A stretch of DNA of 64,000 nt from Polaribacter litorisediminis. GTDB lineage: Bacteria > Bacteroidota > Bacteroidia > Flavobacteriales > Flavobacteriaceae. Position numbers and translations under genes: made by a program. Shown here one piece after another: positions 50,587 to 59,384 of the stretch; within the stretch, counting starts at the first letter, position 1; every line of letters starts with the position of its first letter. Under the pieces are notes generated by a model. The model was not told where the DNA came from. It did no database searches and saw only the letters and a list, made by a program, of their open reading frames with translations. Where the stretch lies: NCBI RefSeq assembly GCF_019968605.1, contig NZ_CP082966.1, forward strand, positions 2,965,501 through 3,029,500. Reading direction: 5' to 3'.

Positions 50587-51636
50587 TTAGGCTAAACCGT
50601 CGGCTAGCATATTGAAGCTTAAAGGCGTTCCTCTTTCAATATCTACCTGTACCTTTTTACCTAGTATTTCTTGATAATATTTTGGATGCATTCCAAATCC
50701 TGGTCTTATCGACCTCATGTTTTTTTCAGTAATGATTTCACCTACTTTTATATCTTCTACAACGTATAAAGAGCGACAAAAATCTCTACCATGTCGTTGT
50801 TTAGCCGTTAATGTATAATCTACAACACCAATAGCACTTTCTGCTTCTCTTACCGCTTTTACCATAGCAGTAAACTCTTCTTCATTCATCGAAAAAGAAG
50901 CGTCTGGCCCACCGATTGAGCGATCTAATATAAAATGTTTTTCTATAATTTTAGCTCCTAAAGCTGCTGCCACAACGGGTACCGTGCTTCCCATGGTATG
51001 ATCAGATAAGCCACTAATAACCCCGTAACGATCCGCTAAATCTTTAATCATACATAGATTTGCCTCTTCTATTGGCGCAGGATAACTAGAAGTACATTTT
51101 AACAAAGCAATGTTATTATTCCCCATTCTTTTGCAAGCTTCAAGCGCTAACGCTATGTCTTCTTTTTCTGCAATTCCTGTAGACATAATAACTGGTTTCC
51201 CTTTGGATGCTACTAATTCTATCAACGGAATATCTGTAATCTCAAACGAGGCTATTTTATACGCTGGAACCTTTAAATTCTCTAAAAACTCCACAGAGCT
51301 TGCATCAAATGGTGAAGAAAAACAAACCAAACCTTCTTCTTTGGCAACTTGCATCAACTCTTCTTGCCATTCCCATGGGGTATATGCTTTTTGGTATAAT
51401 TCGTGTAGATTTTGATTTTCCCAAATGGTACCTTTTACAATAAAATCGTCCTTATCTGAAGCAATCGTCATGGTATCAGCTGTATATGTTTGTAATTTTA
51501 TACAATCTGCGCCCGCTCGTTTTGCAGCTCTTACTGTTTCAATAGCGGTCGTTAAACTTCCATTATGATTTGCAGATAATTCTGCAATAATAAATATTGG
51601 TGAATTTTTATGTATTTCTATACTTCCTATTTTCAT
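50587..51636 (-). CDS. pseI: Pseudaminic acid synthase
   Basis: NeuB-family enzyme that condenses the 2,4-diacetamido-2,4,6-trideoxy hexose with phosphoenolpyruvate to make the nonulosonic acid. The start at 51636 (MKIGSIEIHKNSPIFIIAEL) leaves eight bases after the upstream gene and gives 349 residues, the usual size. Motifs: SANHNGSLTTAIETVRAAKR, AGADCIKLQTYTADTMT, CFSSPFDASSVEFLE, YKIASFEITDIPLIE, LLKCTSSYPAP, GLSDHTMGSTVPVVAAALGA, IIEKHFILDRSIGGPDASFS. A C-terminal SAF antifreeze-like domain ends the protein (RSIRPGFGMHPKYY). The GPDASFS and SDHTMG forms favour PseI over NeuB or LegI. Confidence 0.92.
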   Translation of the reverse strand: MKIGSIEIHKNSPIFIIAELSANHNGSLTTAIETVRAAKRAGADCIKLQTYTADTMTIASDKDDFIVKGTIWENQNLHELYQKAYTPWEWQEELMQVAKEEGLVCFSSPFDASSVEFLENLKVPAYKIASFEITDIPLIELVASKGKPVIMSTGIAEKEDIALALEACKRMGNNNIALLKCTSSYPAPIEEANLCMIKDLADRYGVISGLSDHTMGSTVPVVAAALGAKIIEKHFILDRSIGGPDASFSMNEEEFTAMVKAVREAESAIGVVDYTLTAKQRHGRDFCRSLYVVEDIKVGEIITEKNMRSIRPGFGMHPKYYQEILGKKVQVDIERGTPLSFNMLADGLA

Positions 51637-51644
51637 ATTACATG

Positions 51645-52355
51645 TTAATTTATAGATCTTATCAAGCAAAAAGCTTCTGCAAATTTAGTACCGACTGTTA
51701 TGCCCCATCTTTGCGCCTGAATTTTTAAAGCCTCTGGAGATCTTGGATGCGGATACTCCCGACGCTCAAATTCATAGCTTTCCATGCCTTTTATTTTAGC
51801 ATTTAGGTTGTTCTCTGCAATACTAAAAAATAAATTCGGTAAAAAATGTTTTGGATCTGAAGGGGATCTCCATTCTGTACCAGAAGGTGTTTCAAAGGTA
51901 ATAATTGTATTTACTTTTTCATCTTGCAAAGGTCGGCAACTAGTAATGACAGCCTCAAAAGTTCTCTGATGATCTATATTTACATCGCCTCCATGATGTG
52001 TGAATATAACTTCTGGTTGAAAACTTTCTTTTTCTTTTTCTATGACCTTAATAATATCTAATAAGGCAACAGCATCGAACCGGTTATCAGGAAAATCAAA
52101 AATACTATTACTATGATATCCTATTGCTTTTTGAGCATTTTGAATGTTTTCTCTATGTGTTGCTAACTCTTTTTTCCATAAATCTACATCTCTATCATTA
52201 GACCGAGAGGTAATCCCTTCGCCAAGAATAACAACATGTGTTTGCACCTTATATTCACTAATTAACTTATGCATTGTAGCGCCCAGTCCTAATAACTCAT
52301 CATCCGGATGTGCCACTACAATCATTATCTTTTTATTTCTTAAAAATTCTAACAT
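51645..52355 (-). CDS. PIG-L family N-deacetylase
   Basis: A 236-residue zinc-dependent deacetylase of the PIG-L/LmbE family. The metal site AHPDDELLGLGATMHKL is near residue 15 and THHGGDVNIDHQRTFEAV near 123. It would remove an acetyl group from an N-acetyl sugar. The frame overlaps the end of the formyltransferase gene by 23 bases; the internal ATG at 52325 (MIVVAHPDDE) would avoid this. It lies between the formyltransferase and PseI genes, suggesting that it changes the acyl group on the nonulosonic acid or its precursor. Confidence 0.9.
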   Translation of the reverse strand: MLEFLRNKKIMIVVAHPDDELLGLGATMHKLISEYKVQTHVVILGEGITSRSNDRDVDLWKKELATHRENIQNAQKAIGYHSNSIFDFPDNRFDAVALLDIIKVIEKEKESFQPEVIFTHHGGDVNIDHQRTFEAVITSCRPLQDEKVNTIITFETPSGTEWRSPSDPKHFLPNLFFSIAENNLNAKIKGMESYEFERREYPHPRSPEALKIQAQRWGITVGTKFAEAFCLIRSIN

Positions 52356-53019
52356 GTGCAGTAATTATTTCTTCGTCTGTATTCTGATTCGCATTTGTAA
52401 ATTCAAATTTTAAGGCAGAAGTCTCTAAAAACGCATGAGGATAGCCTTCTGCATCTAACATTCTTATATAATCAAATACTTTTTCTAAATCTTCTATTTC
52501 TTTAAGGTTACTCTCTTTTGGGGTACGCCTTTTAAAAGTGACTATTTCACCCGCTTGTTTTTTTGGTTTTAAATCCTTGGCTATAATTTCTAGAATCATC
52601 CGCTCTATCATGTCGTTAGCGCTTGTAAAAATCTCTGTAGCACTTCCTGTTAAAGACAATGGTCTTTTTAAATAAATTGGACCTGCATCTAGTTCTTTCA
52701 CTACTCGTAATGCTGATATTTGGGTTTCTTTATGTCCTCTTACTATTAGATTCTGTAGTGGACTTCCGCCTCTGCCAAAAGGCAAATCTGTCATATGAAA
52801 AACGATACACTCATAATTTGAGTATATTGATTCTGGAATGATATACGACCAATGTGGAATAAAAATTTTATCAATTTTTCGTTTACCTAAAAAATTACAC
52901 GTAAAGTCATCTCTATGATCAATCAATATCCAGTCAGTATTCTTATATTGATTTTCTAACTTAGAAATTAAATCTTTATTCCATTTTTTTTCCGATACTA
53001 TAATATTCGTTAGTTTCAT
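52333..53019 (-). CDS. Formyltransferase-like sugar-modifying enzyme
   Basis: A 228-residue protein related to methionyl-tRNA formyltransferase N-terminal domains. The core is IDKIFIPHWSYIIPESIYSN, CIVFHMTDLPFGRGGSPLQN, the SLLP-like loop, then RGHKETQISALRVVKELDAG and PIYLKRPLSLTGSATEIF. The usual N-H-D catalytic set is only partly visible: the Asn is replaced by the FHMTDLP segment with His and Asp. It lacks the tRNA-binding C-terminal domain, so it probably formylates an amino sugar. It overlaps the ATP-grasp gene by four bases. Confidence 0.8.
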   Translation of the reverse strand: MKLTNIIVSEKKWNKDLISKLENQYKNTDWILIDHRDDFTCNFLGKRKIDKIFIPHWSYIIPESIYSNYECIVFHMTDLPFGRGGSPLQNLIVRGHKETQISALRVVKELDAGPIYLKRPLSLTGSATEIFTSANDMIERMILEIIAKDLKPKKQAGEIVTFKRRTPKESNLKEIEDLEKVFDYIRMLDAEGYPHAFLETSALKFEFTNANQNTDEEIITAHVRIFKK

Positions 53020-53972
53020 AATTGGGAAATGTATTCCTCATGACCTTTATAAAATCGTGTACCAATTTTTGGTGTTTTATAGGTTGAAATTTCTTGTTTT
53101 AAAATATCTTGTATAGACCACTCTAGATCTTTAAAATCTAAAAGATGTCTAAACAACACTGTACTCGAAAATCGTGGATTTATTTCAAATATTTTAGGCA
53201 CATTATCTTTAATTCTTAACTGTACGTTGATGCTACCTCGAAGATCTAGTTTTACTGCAATCGTTTCTAATAAATGAGTAATTGTATTATTTTCAACAAC
53301 CTCGCCATAAACACTATGACCTTCAAGAAGCTCTCTTTTAAAAATTAAAGAGCGGATTATACCTTTACTACTTCTAAACAAACCACAAGTAAATTCTCCT
53401 TGATAATCATTTACAAACTCCTGAATGATATAGTTTTCCTTATTGTTTTTAGTATAAAATAAAAACTCATCAAAAGAATTAATTTTATAAATGTCTTTGC
53501 TTCCTGAACCTTTTCTAGACTTTAAAATTAACGGAAAAGATGTTATCTCTTTTACATCTTTGGCTAAAACTGTTTTTAGGAAAGGAAACCCTTCTGCCTC
53601 TAAAAACTGAACAGTTCTGTATTTATCAAAACCAACTTCTAATGCTGATGCCGATGCTGTTATCATTTTGGCATTCCCTATTTTATACAATAGATTTTGT
53701 TCTGAAAAATAACGCAATTCTGGCTCTGACATTGGAATTAGTATATCAATAGCATTCTTTTCAATAAATACCTCCAAATTTTTTAAATACTCCGGATGTT
53801 TACAAGGTAGACCAACAGAAAAATTAGGATAGATAAATTGAGCCGCATTTTTATCAGAAATATCAATACCATATAAGTTCTTGGTGAAGGTTGATTTTAA
53901 AAGTATTTTCCCGATACTTTGCCCAATATCTCCACCACAGCCTGTTACTAATATGTTATACGTTTTACCCAT
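53016..53972 (-). CDS. ATP-grasp ligase
   Basis: A 318-residue ATP-grasp enzyme. The pre-ATP-grasp domain is Rossmann-like (YNILVTGCGGDIGQSIGKIL), followed by the ATP-grasp fold: FPLILKSRKGSGSKDIYKIN, YIIQEFVNDYQGEFTCGLF, and the metal-binding end KIFEINPRFSSTVLFRHLLD. Related to CarB/PylC-like carboxylate-amine ligases found in surface sugar loci. It may attach an amino acid or other carboxylate to an amino group of the sugar. Seven bases separate it from the upstream phosphoesterase gene. Confidence 0.85.
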   Translation of the reverse strand: MGKTYNILVTGCGGDIGQSIGKILLKSTFTKNLYGIDISDKNAAQFIYPNFSVGLPCKHPEYLKNLEVFIEKNAIDILIPMSEPELRYFSEQNLLYKIGNAKMITASASALEVGFDKYRTVQFLEAEGFPFLKTVLAKDVKEITSFPLILKSRKGSGSKDIYKINSFDEFLFYTKNNKENYIIQEFVNDYQGEFTCGLFRSSKGIIRSLIFKRELLEGHSVYGEVVENNTITHLLETIAVKLDLRGSINVQLRIKDNVPKIFEINPRFSSTVLFRHLLDFKDLEWSIQDILKQEISTYKTPKIGTRFYKGHEEYISQL

Positions 53973-53978
53973 ACTTCT

Positions 53979-54677
53979 TTAATTTCTTTTTAAAACCTGA
54001 GTTAGATATTTAATATCTGAGTCTTTCTTAGCAACCTCATCAATTAATTTTTCAACATTATACGCTGTTGACAACATTTGAAAACACTTATTTTCTGTGT
54101 TGATAATGCACCAAGATGCTTTTCCTCCTGCTTGTCTAGATTGCCCCACAGAACCTGGGTTTATTACAATACTATTTGTGTTTTTAACAGCAAATTGATA
54201 ATGAGAATGCCCAATTAAAACAAAATCATGCTGTTCTGAATCACATTTTTCTATGATTTCCTGATGAACATCTGGGTAAATATAATAATCATTTAACCAT
54301 GGGCTACCATGAGACATCAATAAAGACGTTTTATCAAATTGAACAGACCTTGTTTCTGGTAAATCTTTTAAAAATTTTAACTGTTCTAAAGACAACTTAT
54401 CTATTGCATTTTTATGACCACTGCCATACTTTAATCTAATAGATTCCTTTAAATTCGGATTCGCTATTAAATCTTCTAAAATATATTCGTGATTTCCTTT
54501 TATCATATCAAAACTCCACTCAGACAATGCTTTCAGTATTTTATCCGGATGATAATAATACCCAACAATATCGCCTAAAATTAAGAGATGCTGCACACCT
54601 TCTTTCTTAGCCTTTTTTAAGACTTCAACAAGCGCATCATAATTGCCATGAATATCAGAAATAACAGCTATTTTCAT
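53979..54677 (-). CDS. Calcineurin-like metallophosphoesterase
   Basis: A 232-residue YfcE/MJ0936-type metallophosphoesterase with all metal motifs: MKIAVISDIHGNYDALVEVL, LLILGDIVGYYYHPDKIL, MIKGNHEYILEDL, LLMSHGSPWLND, FVLIGHSHYQFAVK and IVINPGSVGQSR. It hydrolyses phosphate esters or diesters. In this cluster no PseG-type UDP-sugar hydrolase is found, so a role in removing the nucleotide or a phosphate from a sugar intermediate is possible (inference). It overlaps the SDR gene by four bases. Confidence 0.9.
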   Translation of the reverse strand: MKIAVISDIHGNYDALVEVLKKAKKEGVQHLLILGDIVGYYYHPDKILKALSEWSFDMIKGNHEYILEDLIANPNLKESIRLKYGSGHKNAIDKLSLEQLKFLKDLPETRSVQFDKTSLLMSHGSPWLNDYYIYPDVHQEIIEKCDSEQHDFVLIGHSHYQFAVKNTNSIVINPGSVGQSRQAGGKASWCIINTENKCFQMLSTAYNVEKLIDEVAKKDSDIKYLTQVLKRN

Positions 54678-55348
54678 TCTATTACTCCTATTGTTTTAAG
54701 TATGTCTTTAGCTACCATAATAGGTGCTTTTAATTGCCCTTCTTTTTCTAACTCTTTAAAGTTTTCAACATCAGGAAAATCACTTTCTCTGATACTTTTT
54801 TGCATCCCAGTATCCATCACTCCGGGATCTATGTTAAAAAAACGATGTTGTTTGTATTCGGTTTCAGCAACCTTAAAAAACATTTGAATACTCGCTTTGG
54901 ATAAACAATACAGAGACCAATTAGGAATGGCGCTGTTTGCAGCTCCTGAACTTATGTTTACAAACGTTAATGTGTTTGTATTAAAATTCTTTAGAAAATA
55001 TTGCGTTAGCATTATAGTTGATTTTATATTCACTGAAATAGTTTTGTCTATTGCCGCTTCCTGTAACTCCGAAATTTTTGCAATCGGCTCAATGATACTT
55101 GCATTATTGATAAAATAGATTGCTTCATTGCCAATGACATCTTTTAAAACCTTTATTTTTTCTCCCACAACATCTGCAGACAAATCAATTTGTAAAAAAA
55201 AGAATCGTTCTGAAGGATATTCTTTTTGTTCGTCACTTATACTTCTAGAGATGGAAATTACAAAACAATCTTCCTCTTTCATTAAGGCATCAACAAATGA
55301 TTTGCCTAAACCTCGATTGGCTCCTGTTATAACGAATGTCTTTTTCAT
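54674..55348 (-). CDS. Short-chain dehydrogenase/reductase
   Basis: A 224-residue NAD(P)-dependent SDR: TGANRGLGKSFVDALMKEED (TGxxxGxG), FINNASIIEPIAKISE (NNAG-like), FVNISSGAANSAIPNWSLYC with YCLSKAS as the Tyr-xxx-Lys pair. It oxidises or reduces a hydroxyl or keto group of a small substrate. Located between an acetyltransferase and a phosphoesterase gene of the nonulosonic acid group, probably acting on a sugar. Four bases separate it from the upstream gene. Confidence 0.9.
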   Translation of the reverse strand: MKKTFVITGANRGLGKSFVDALMKEEDCFVISISRSISDEQKEYPSERFFFLQIDLSADVVGEKIKVLKDVIGNEAIYFINNASIIEPIAKISELQEAAIDKTISVNIKSTIMLTQYFLKNFNTNTLTFVNISSGAANSAIPNWSLYCLSKASIQMFFKVAETEYKQHRFFNIDPGVMDTGMQKSIRESDFPDVENFKELEKEGQLKAPIMVAKDILKTIGVIE

Positions 55349-55351
55349 CTT

Positions 55352-55924
55352 TTAAATTACTTTATGATGATTTGTATTAAACTTACTATGTATAATGACG
55401 TCTTTATAGGATCCATTAAAAAAATAGTGCTTTTTTAATATCGCTTCTTTCACAAAACCTGACGCTTCGATGGGTGCATATAAATGCGGCCTAAGATCAA
55501 AGGCAAAAGTGAATATTTTATAAAGGTTGAGTTCATGAAATGCAACTTGCTCAATCAATTTTAAAAATGTTTTCCAATGCATTGAAAATTGTTCTTTCTC
55601 TAATTTGGTGTTCATAATAAAAGAAATTTCTGCATTTTTATCGATCCAATTAATGTGTACTAGACCACCGTAACCAATACAAATAGTATCTTTTAAATAC
55701 GAAAATAAGATTTGGTTTGGTTTTTCTTGATGAAACAAGTTGTTTACAATTTTGTTAAAATAATTTTCTTGATCTTCCTCTGTAAGTGGTTTTTCTTGTC
55801 TTAAATGATATACCTGTTCATTTCTCCAATGTAAAATATCCATACGATCTTGATATCTAATGGGTACAATTGAGTACTCATTAAATAAAAATTTTTGGTT
55901 ATTTAAAACTTTGTAAGAATTCAT
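55352..55924 (-). CDS. GNAT-family N-acetyltransferase
   Basis: A 190-residue acetyltransferase of the GNAT fold, with IPIRYQDRMDILHWRNEQVY, YLKDTICIGYGGLVHINWID and NAEISFIMNT, then LNLYKIFTFAFDLRPHLYAP. It resembles the RimJ/PseH-like enzymes that use acetyl-CoA to acetylate an amino sugar. The cluster contains a second GNAT gene (58863-59384), so two different amino groups may be acylated. It lies nine bases after the aminotransferase gene. Confidence 0.85.
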   Translation of the reverse strand: MNSYKVLNNQKFLFNEYSIVPIRYQDRMDILHWRNEQVYHLRQEKPLTEEDQENYFNKIVNNLFHQEKPNQILFSYLKDTICIGYGGLVHINWIDKNAEISFIMNTKLEKEQFSMHWKTFLKLIEQVAFHELNLYKIFTFAFDLRPHLYAPIEASGFVKEAILKKHYFFNGSYKDVIIHSKFNTNHHKVI

Positions 55925-55933
55925 TGGAGTAAA

Positions 55934-57241
55934 TTAGTTTAATCTCTTAAAACCTGAATGACATACAGGTCCTTCTAATAAATCATTAATATGTAAGGTT
56001 CCTGACTCGCATTTTGCTATTGTTGCATAAATGGTATCTAACACATCTAAATAGGTTTCTAAATGTTCGTTTGTATGCTTGATACAAGCATAAAATTGGG
56101 TACTCGCCAAAAAACCTTTTTTTAGCATTTCTTGGGTAATCAATGTTTTATAGGCAGCCGCATTTTCACTATTAAACCCATACGTAGTCATTGCAGGAAT
56201 CCCTGAAACTGTAATATCTAAATTGTGGGTTTGGGCTAGTCTTTTCCAACCATCTTGCATTTTACTTCCTGTTTTTGTAATTGTTTTCCAAGACTCTATG
56301 CGTTCCATTACTTTTAAAGTAGCTAAGGCAGCTGTAGGACCAATTCTTTCGGTCCAAAAGGTGCTGCTTATAAAAGTATTTTGTGCTGCTTCCATTACAG
56401 ATTTTTTTCCAACAACTGCTGTTAAAGCATATCCATTTCCTAATGTTTTTCCTAACATAATCATATCAGGCTCTACATTAAATTTTTGAAAAATCCCTCC
56501 AAATGTTTCTCTAAATCCAGAAGAACATTCATCAAAAATTAAAACAATATTTTTTTGAGTTGCTAATGCTCGAACTTTCTCTAAAAAGTTATTTTCAGGT
56601 CCGAAATTCCGCATCACCTCCATTTTAATAACTCCTATATTGTTGTTTTCAACAATTTCCAAAAGTTCTTCATAATTGTTATAATGAAAAGGGAATACTG
56701 AATTTTTTAAATTTTTGGGCACTCCTTTTGGGCTTAATCCAGGAATTAAATGAGAGGACAAATCGTCTCCTCCATTATGATTGGCAGATAAATACCAATC
56801 ATGCCAACCATGATAACCACAGATAGCAACATTGTCTTTGCCGGCTGCAGCTCTTGCAATTCTAATAGCAATCGCATTGGCTTCACCTCCAGTTCGTGCA
56901 AACCTTACCATATCTGCCCAAGGATTCATTTCTATCAGTTTTTCTGCTAGATATGCTTCTTCTGGACAATTTAACGTACTCATATTTCCTTTCTTTACAG
57001 TTTCAATAACTGCAGCATCTACTTCATCATTGCCATAACCAAGTGTATTGGTTCCAATACCCATAATTGACATATCTAAATATTCTTTACCATCTAAGTC
57101 CCAAACTTTACAGCCTTTCGATTTAGAGAAATACGCGGGCCAATGTTCTGGCAAAAACATTTCTGGTCGTTTAGAAAGCAGCATAGTTCCTCCAGGAATA
57201 AGTGTTTTCGCTTTTGTATACAAATCTTGTCCTTTACCCAT
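55934..57241 (-). CDS. Class III aminotransferase (glutamate-1-semialdehyde mutase-like)
   Basis: A 435-residue PLP enzyme of fold type I, class III, similar to glutamate-1-semialdehyde 2,1-aminomutase. It starts DLYTKAKTLIPGGTMLLSKR, then KGCKVWDLDGKEYLDMSIMG, VRFARTGGEANAIAIRIARA, GYHGWHDWYLS, LIFDECSSGFRETFGG and the PLP lysine in IMLGKTLGNGYALTAVVGKK. True HemL would lie with haem genes; here it sits among sugar genes and overlaps the cytidylyltransferase gene by eight bases. It likely transaminates a keto sugar or a keto intermediate in the nonulosonic acid route (inference). Confidence 0.9.
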   Translation of the reverse strand: MGKGQDLYTKAKTLIPGGTMLLSKRPEMFLPEHWPAYFSKSKGCKVWDLDGKEYLDMSIMGIGTNTLGYGNDEVDAAVIETVKKGNMSTLNCPEEAYLAEKLIEMNPWADMVRFARTGGEANAIAIRIARAAAGKDNVAICGYHGWHDWYLSANHNGGDDLSSHLIPGLSPKGVPKNLKNSVFPFHYNNYEELLEIVENNNIGVIKMEVMRNFGPENNFLEKVRALATQKNIVLIFDECSSGFRETFGGIFQKFNVEPDMIMLGKTLGNGYALTAVVGKKSVMEAAQNTFISSTFWTERIGPTAALATLKVMERIESWKTITKTGSKMQDGWKRLAQTHNLDITVSGIPAMTTYGFNSENAAAYKTLITQEMLKKGFLASTQFYACIKHTNEHLETYLDVLDTIYATIAKCESGTLHINDLLEGPVCHSGFKRLN

Positions 57242-58001
57242 TTGTGTCGTTTTTTAATGATTTTAAAAGCCCCTCGTTTCTAATAATTTGATTATTCATT
57301 GAAATCAAATCATTGTCAATAATATAATTAGTGTACTCTAGCCAGGTTTTCTCTGTGCCTAATTTTTGAATTAAATATTCAATTAAATTAAAATCTCTTG
57401 GTTCGTCTACAGTCATTCTAATCTTAGAAAAATCTTTTTCGCAATCAAAATTTTTACTGCTAAACACATTATCTCCTTTTCCATTCGCATTATTGCGAAT
57501 ATAAGGTGTTACATGTTCTAAATCTGATTTTAAGTTTGCATTTTCCCAAGCTTTTTCTAGGGCCGAAAATTTAAAAACCTCTACATCTTGACCATCTGGG
57601 AAACGCTCTAATAAACTGTTTGATACATAATCGTACTTATTATTATGAGCAAAACTTATAATATCATCAACCAATTTAGCATCTAATAAAGGGCAATCTG
57701 ATGTTACTCTTACAATCCAATCAGCATTACTATTTTTTACTGCTTGATAAAAACGATCTAAAACATTTGATTCTGAACCTCTAAAAGCCTGGTAACCCCA
57801 TTCTTTTGCTTTATCAAAAATGACTTTATCTTGATGATTAATGGTAGTAGCTACAAATATTTCTGAAACTTTTGAGCTTTTTTTTAACCGGTCTAAATGT
57901 ATTTGAAGTAATGATTGTCCGTTTACTTCTTTTAACACTTTTCCGGGTAATCTTGTGCTACCTATTCTTGCTTGCGATATTAAAACCGTTTTTAATTCCA
58001 T
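57234..58001 (-). CDS. Cytidylyltransferase (SpsF/PseF-like)
   Basis: A 255-residue nucleotidyltransferase that would activate the nonulosonic acid as its CMP derivative. The signature loop is LISQARIGSTRLPGKVLKEV (QxRxxSxRLPGK), followed by FVATTINHQDKVIFDKAKEW, VRVTSDCPLLDAKLVDDI and MTVDEPRDFNLIEYLIQ. It belongs to the SpsF/acylneuraminate cytidylyltransferase group found with Pse genes. It overlaps both neighbours by a few bases, showing tight coupling. Confidence 0.88.
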   Translation of the reverse strand: MELKTVLISQARIGSTRLPGKVLKEVNGQSLLQIHLDRLKKSSKVSEIFVATTINHQDKVIFDKAKEWGYQAFRGSESNVLDRFYQAVKNSNADWIVRVTSDCPLLDAKLVDDIISFAHNNKYDYVSNSLLERFPDGQDVEVFKFSALEKAWENANLKSDLEHVTPYIRNNANGKGDNVFSSKNFDCEKDFSKIRMTVDEPRDFNLIEYLIQKLGTEKTWLEYTNYIIDNDLISMNNQIIRNEGLLKSLKNDTNG

Positions 58002-58870
58002 AGAGAAGGGTTTAATAATTGAACATCTTCTACTTTTATCTTATTTATTTGATCAATTAAGGCAGCGTCTATGCTGTGTTTTACGGACTCTATATTTTGT
58101 TCTAGTTGTTTTAATGAATCAACACCTATCAGAACATTGTCAATAAGTGTTTGTTGCAAACAATAATTTAAAGCCAATTGCGCCGTAGAAATTTGATTCT
58201 TATTTGATATTTTTAATATTTCTAAAAGTTCTTCTTTTAAATTTTGTGCTATTTTATTTTTTGAATTTATATCCTTAAAAAATAATCCTTGAAGAAATGC
58301 TGATCTTGTGTGAATTATTTTTCCTTTTGATTTTGCTTTTTCTAAAATAGTACCTCGCTGACAAATATTATCAAATAAATTAAATGGCAACTGTATAATA
58401 TCTACATCATCATTTAATAAAACATCTTCAATTTCTTTATTTGTGTACACGGATACACCTACATATTTTATTTTATCCGCTTTTTTCAGTTGAATGAGCG
58501 CGTCAAAATAATTGATATTTTCTTTATAACTTAAAAAGCTATGAAACAATAAGGCGTGTAATTTTGTAACCTTTAAATCGTTTAAATAACTAATAACTTT
58601 ATCACTAATATTTGAGTTAAATTGATGTGGTAATTTTGTGATAATTTCAAATATTTTATCAGGGTTTTTTTCATGAAAAGTCCCGATTACGGAATGAGCA
58701 TTTCCATAAGCTTCTGCAGTATCTAAAATTTGGATTCCTTGATTAAAAGCATGTTGTAAAATTTGATGACTGCTCTCTAAACTAACTTGACCATTGGTAT
58801 TATTAATACCATAATCAAGCCCAAACTGAACTGTGCCTAAAATAAGTTTAGAATTTAAGTTTTTAACCAT
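57992..58870 (-). CDS. Aldo/keto reductase
   Basis: A 292-residue aldo/keto reductase: KLILGTVQFGLDYGINNTNG, IQILDTAEAYGNAHSVIGTF (Asp and catalytic Tyr), FEIITKLPHQF (Lys), LHALLFHSFLSYKENINYFD (His), and IIHTRSAFLQGLFFKD for cofactor binding. It uses NADPH to reduce a carbonyl. AKR genes of this type are common in nonulosonic acid loci that also carry an SpsF-like gene. It overlaps the acetyltransferase gene upstream by eight bases. Confidence 0.9.
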   Translation of the reverse strand: MVKNLNSKLILGTVQFGLDYGINNTNGQVSLESSHQILQHAFNQGIQILDTAEAYGNAHSVIGTFHEKNPDKIFEIITKLPHQFNSNISDKVISYLNDLKVTKLHALLFHSFLSYKENINYFDALIQLKKADKIKYVGVSVYTNKEIEDVLLNDDVDIIQLPFNLFDNICQRGTILEKAKSKGKIIHTRSAFLQGLFFKDINSKNKIAQNLKEELLEILKISNKNQISTAQLALNYCLQQTLIDNVLIGVDSLKQLEQNIESVKHSIDAALIDQINKIKVEDVQLLNPSLWN

Positions 58871-59384
58871 TGATTGACATTCTTAAAGAATTACTTATTG
58901 TATGATTATATTCTTTAGTTCCAGAGATAATTTCATCGATTTTAAACCCTATTTTTTTATATAATTGAACAGCTGATCTATTATTTTCAATGACTCCCAG
59001 TGTAACTTTTGATAATTTAAGCTCTTTAAAACAAAAATTCAATATTGTATTTGAAGCTTCTTTCGCATACCCTTTTCCCCAACTTTCCTTATCTCCAATT
59101 AGAATTCCGTATTCTCCAGATTTTGTTTTCATATTTATGGGATCTATCTTAATATTTCCAATGTGCTTTTTAGAACCTTTTAGGTGAATTGCCCAAAAAT
59201 AAACTTCATTTTTATATTGACTTTCAATATATTTCTTTAAAAGATCTAAGGTATAACCTCCGCTTGTTTCAAGATACATATTTACTTCGGAATCATTAAT
59301 CCAATGAACATAATCCATTGAAATATGTTCTTTATTAACTCTTTTATAAAATAAACGCTCAGATTCTAATTCAATATTTCTCAC
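58863..59384 (-). CDS. GNAT N-acetyltransferase, PseH candidate
   Basis: A 173-residue RimJ/RimL-type GNAT: ERLFYKRVNKEHISMDYVHW, INDSEVNMYLETSGGYTLDL, EYGILIGDKESWGKGYAKEA (acetyl-CoA loop), LSKVTLGVIENNRSAVQLYK, KIGFKIDEI. It lies directly after PseC and overlaps it by 14 bases. This is the position of PseH, which acetylates the 4-amino group of the PseC product with acetyl-CoA. The assignment rests on position and fold. Confidence 0.82.
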   Translation of the reverse strand: MRNIELESERLFYKRVNKEHISMDYVHWINDSEVNMYLETSGGYTLDLLKKYIESQYKNEVYFWAIHLKGSKKHIGNIKIDPINMKTKSGEYGILIGDKESWGKGYAKEASNTILNFCFKELKLSKVTLGVIENNRSAVQLYKKIGFKIDEIISGTKEYNHTISNSLRMSING

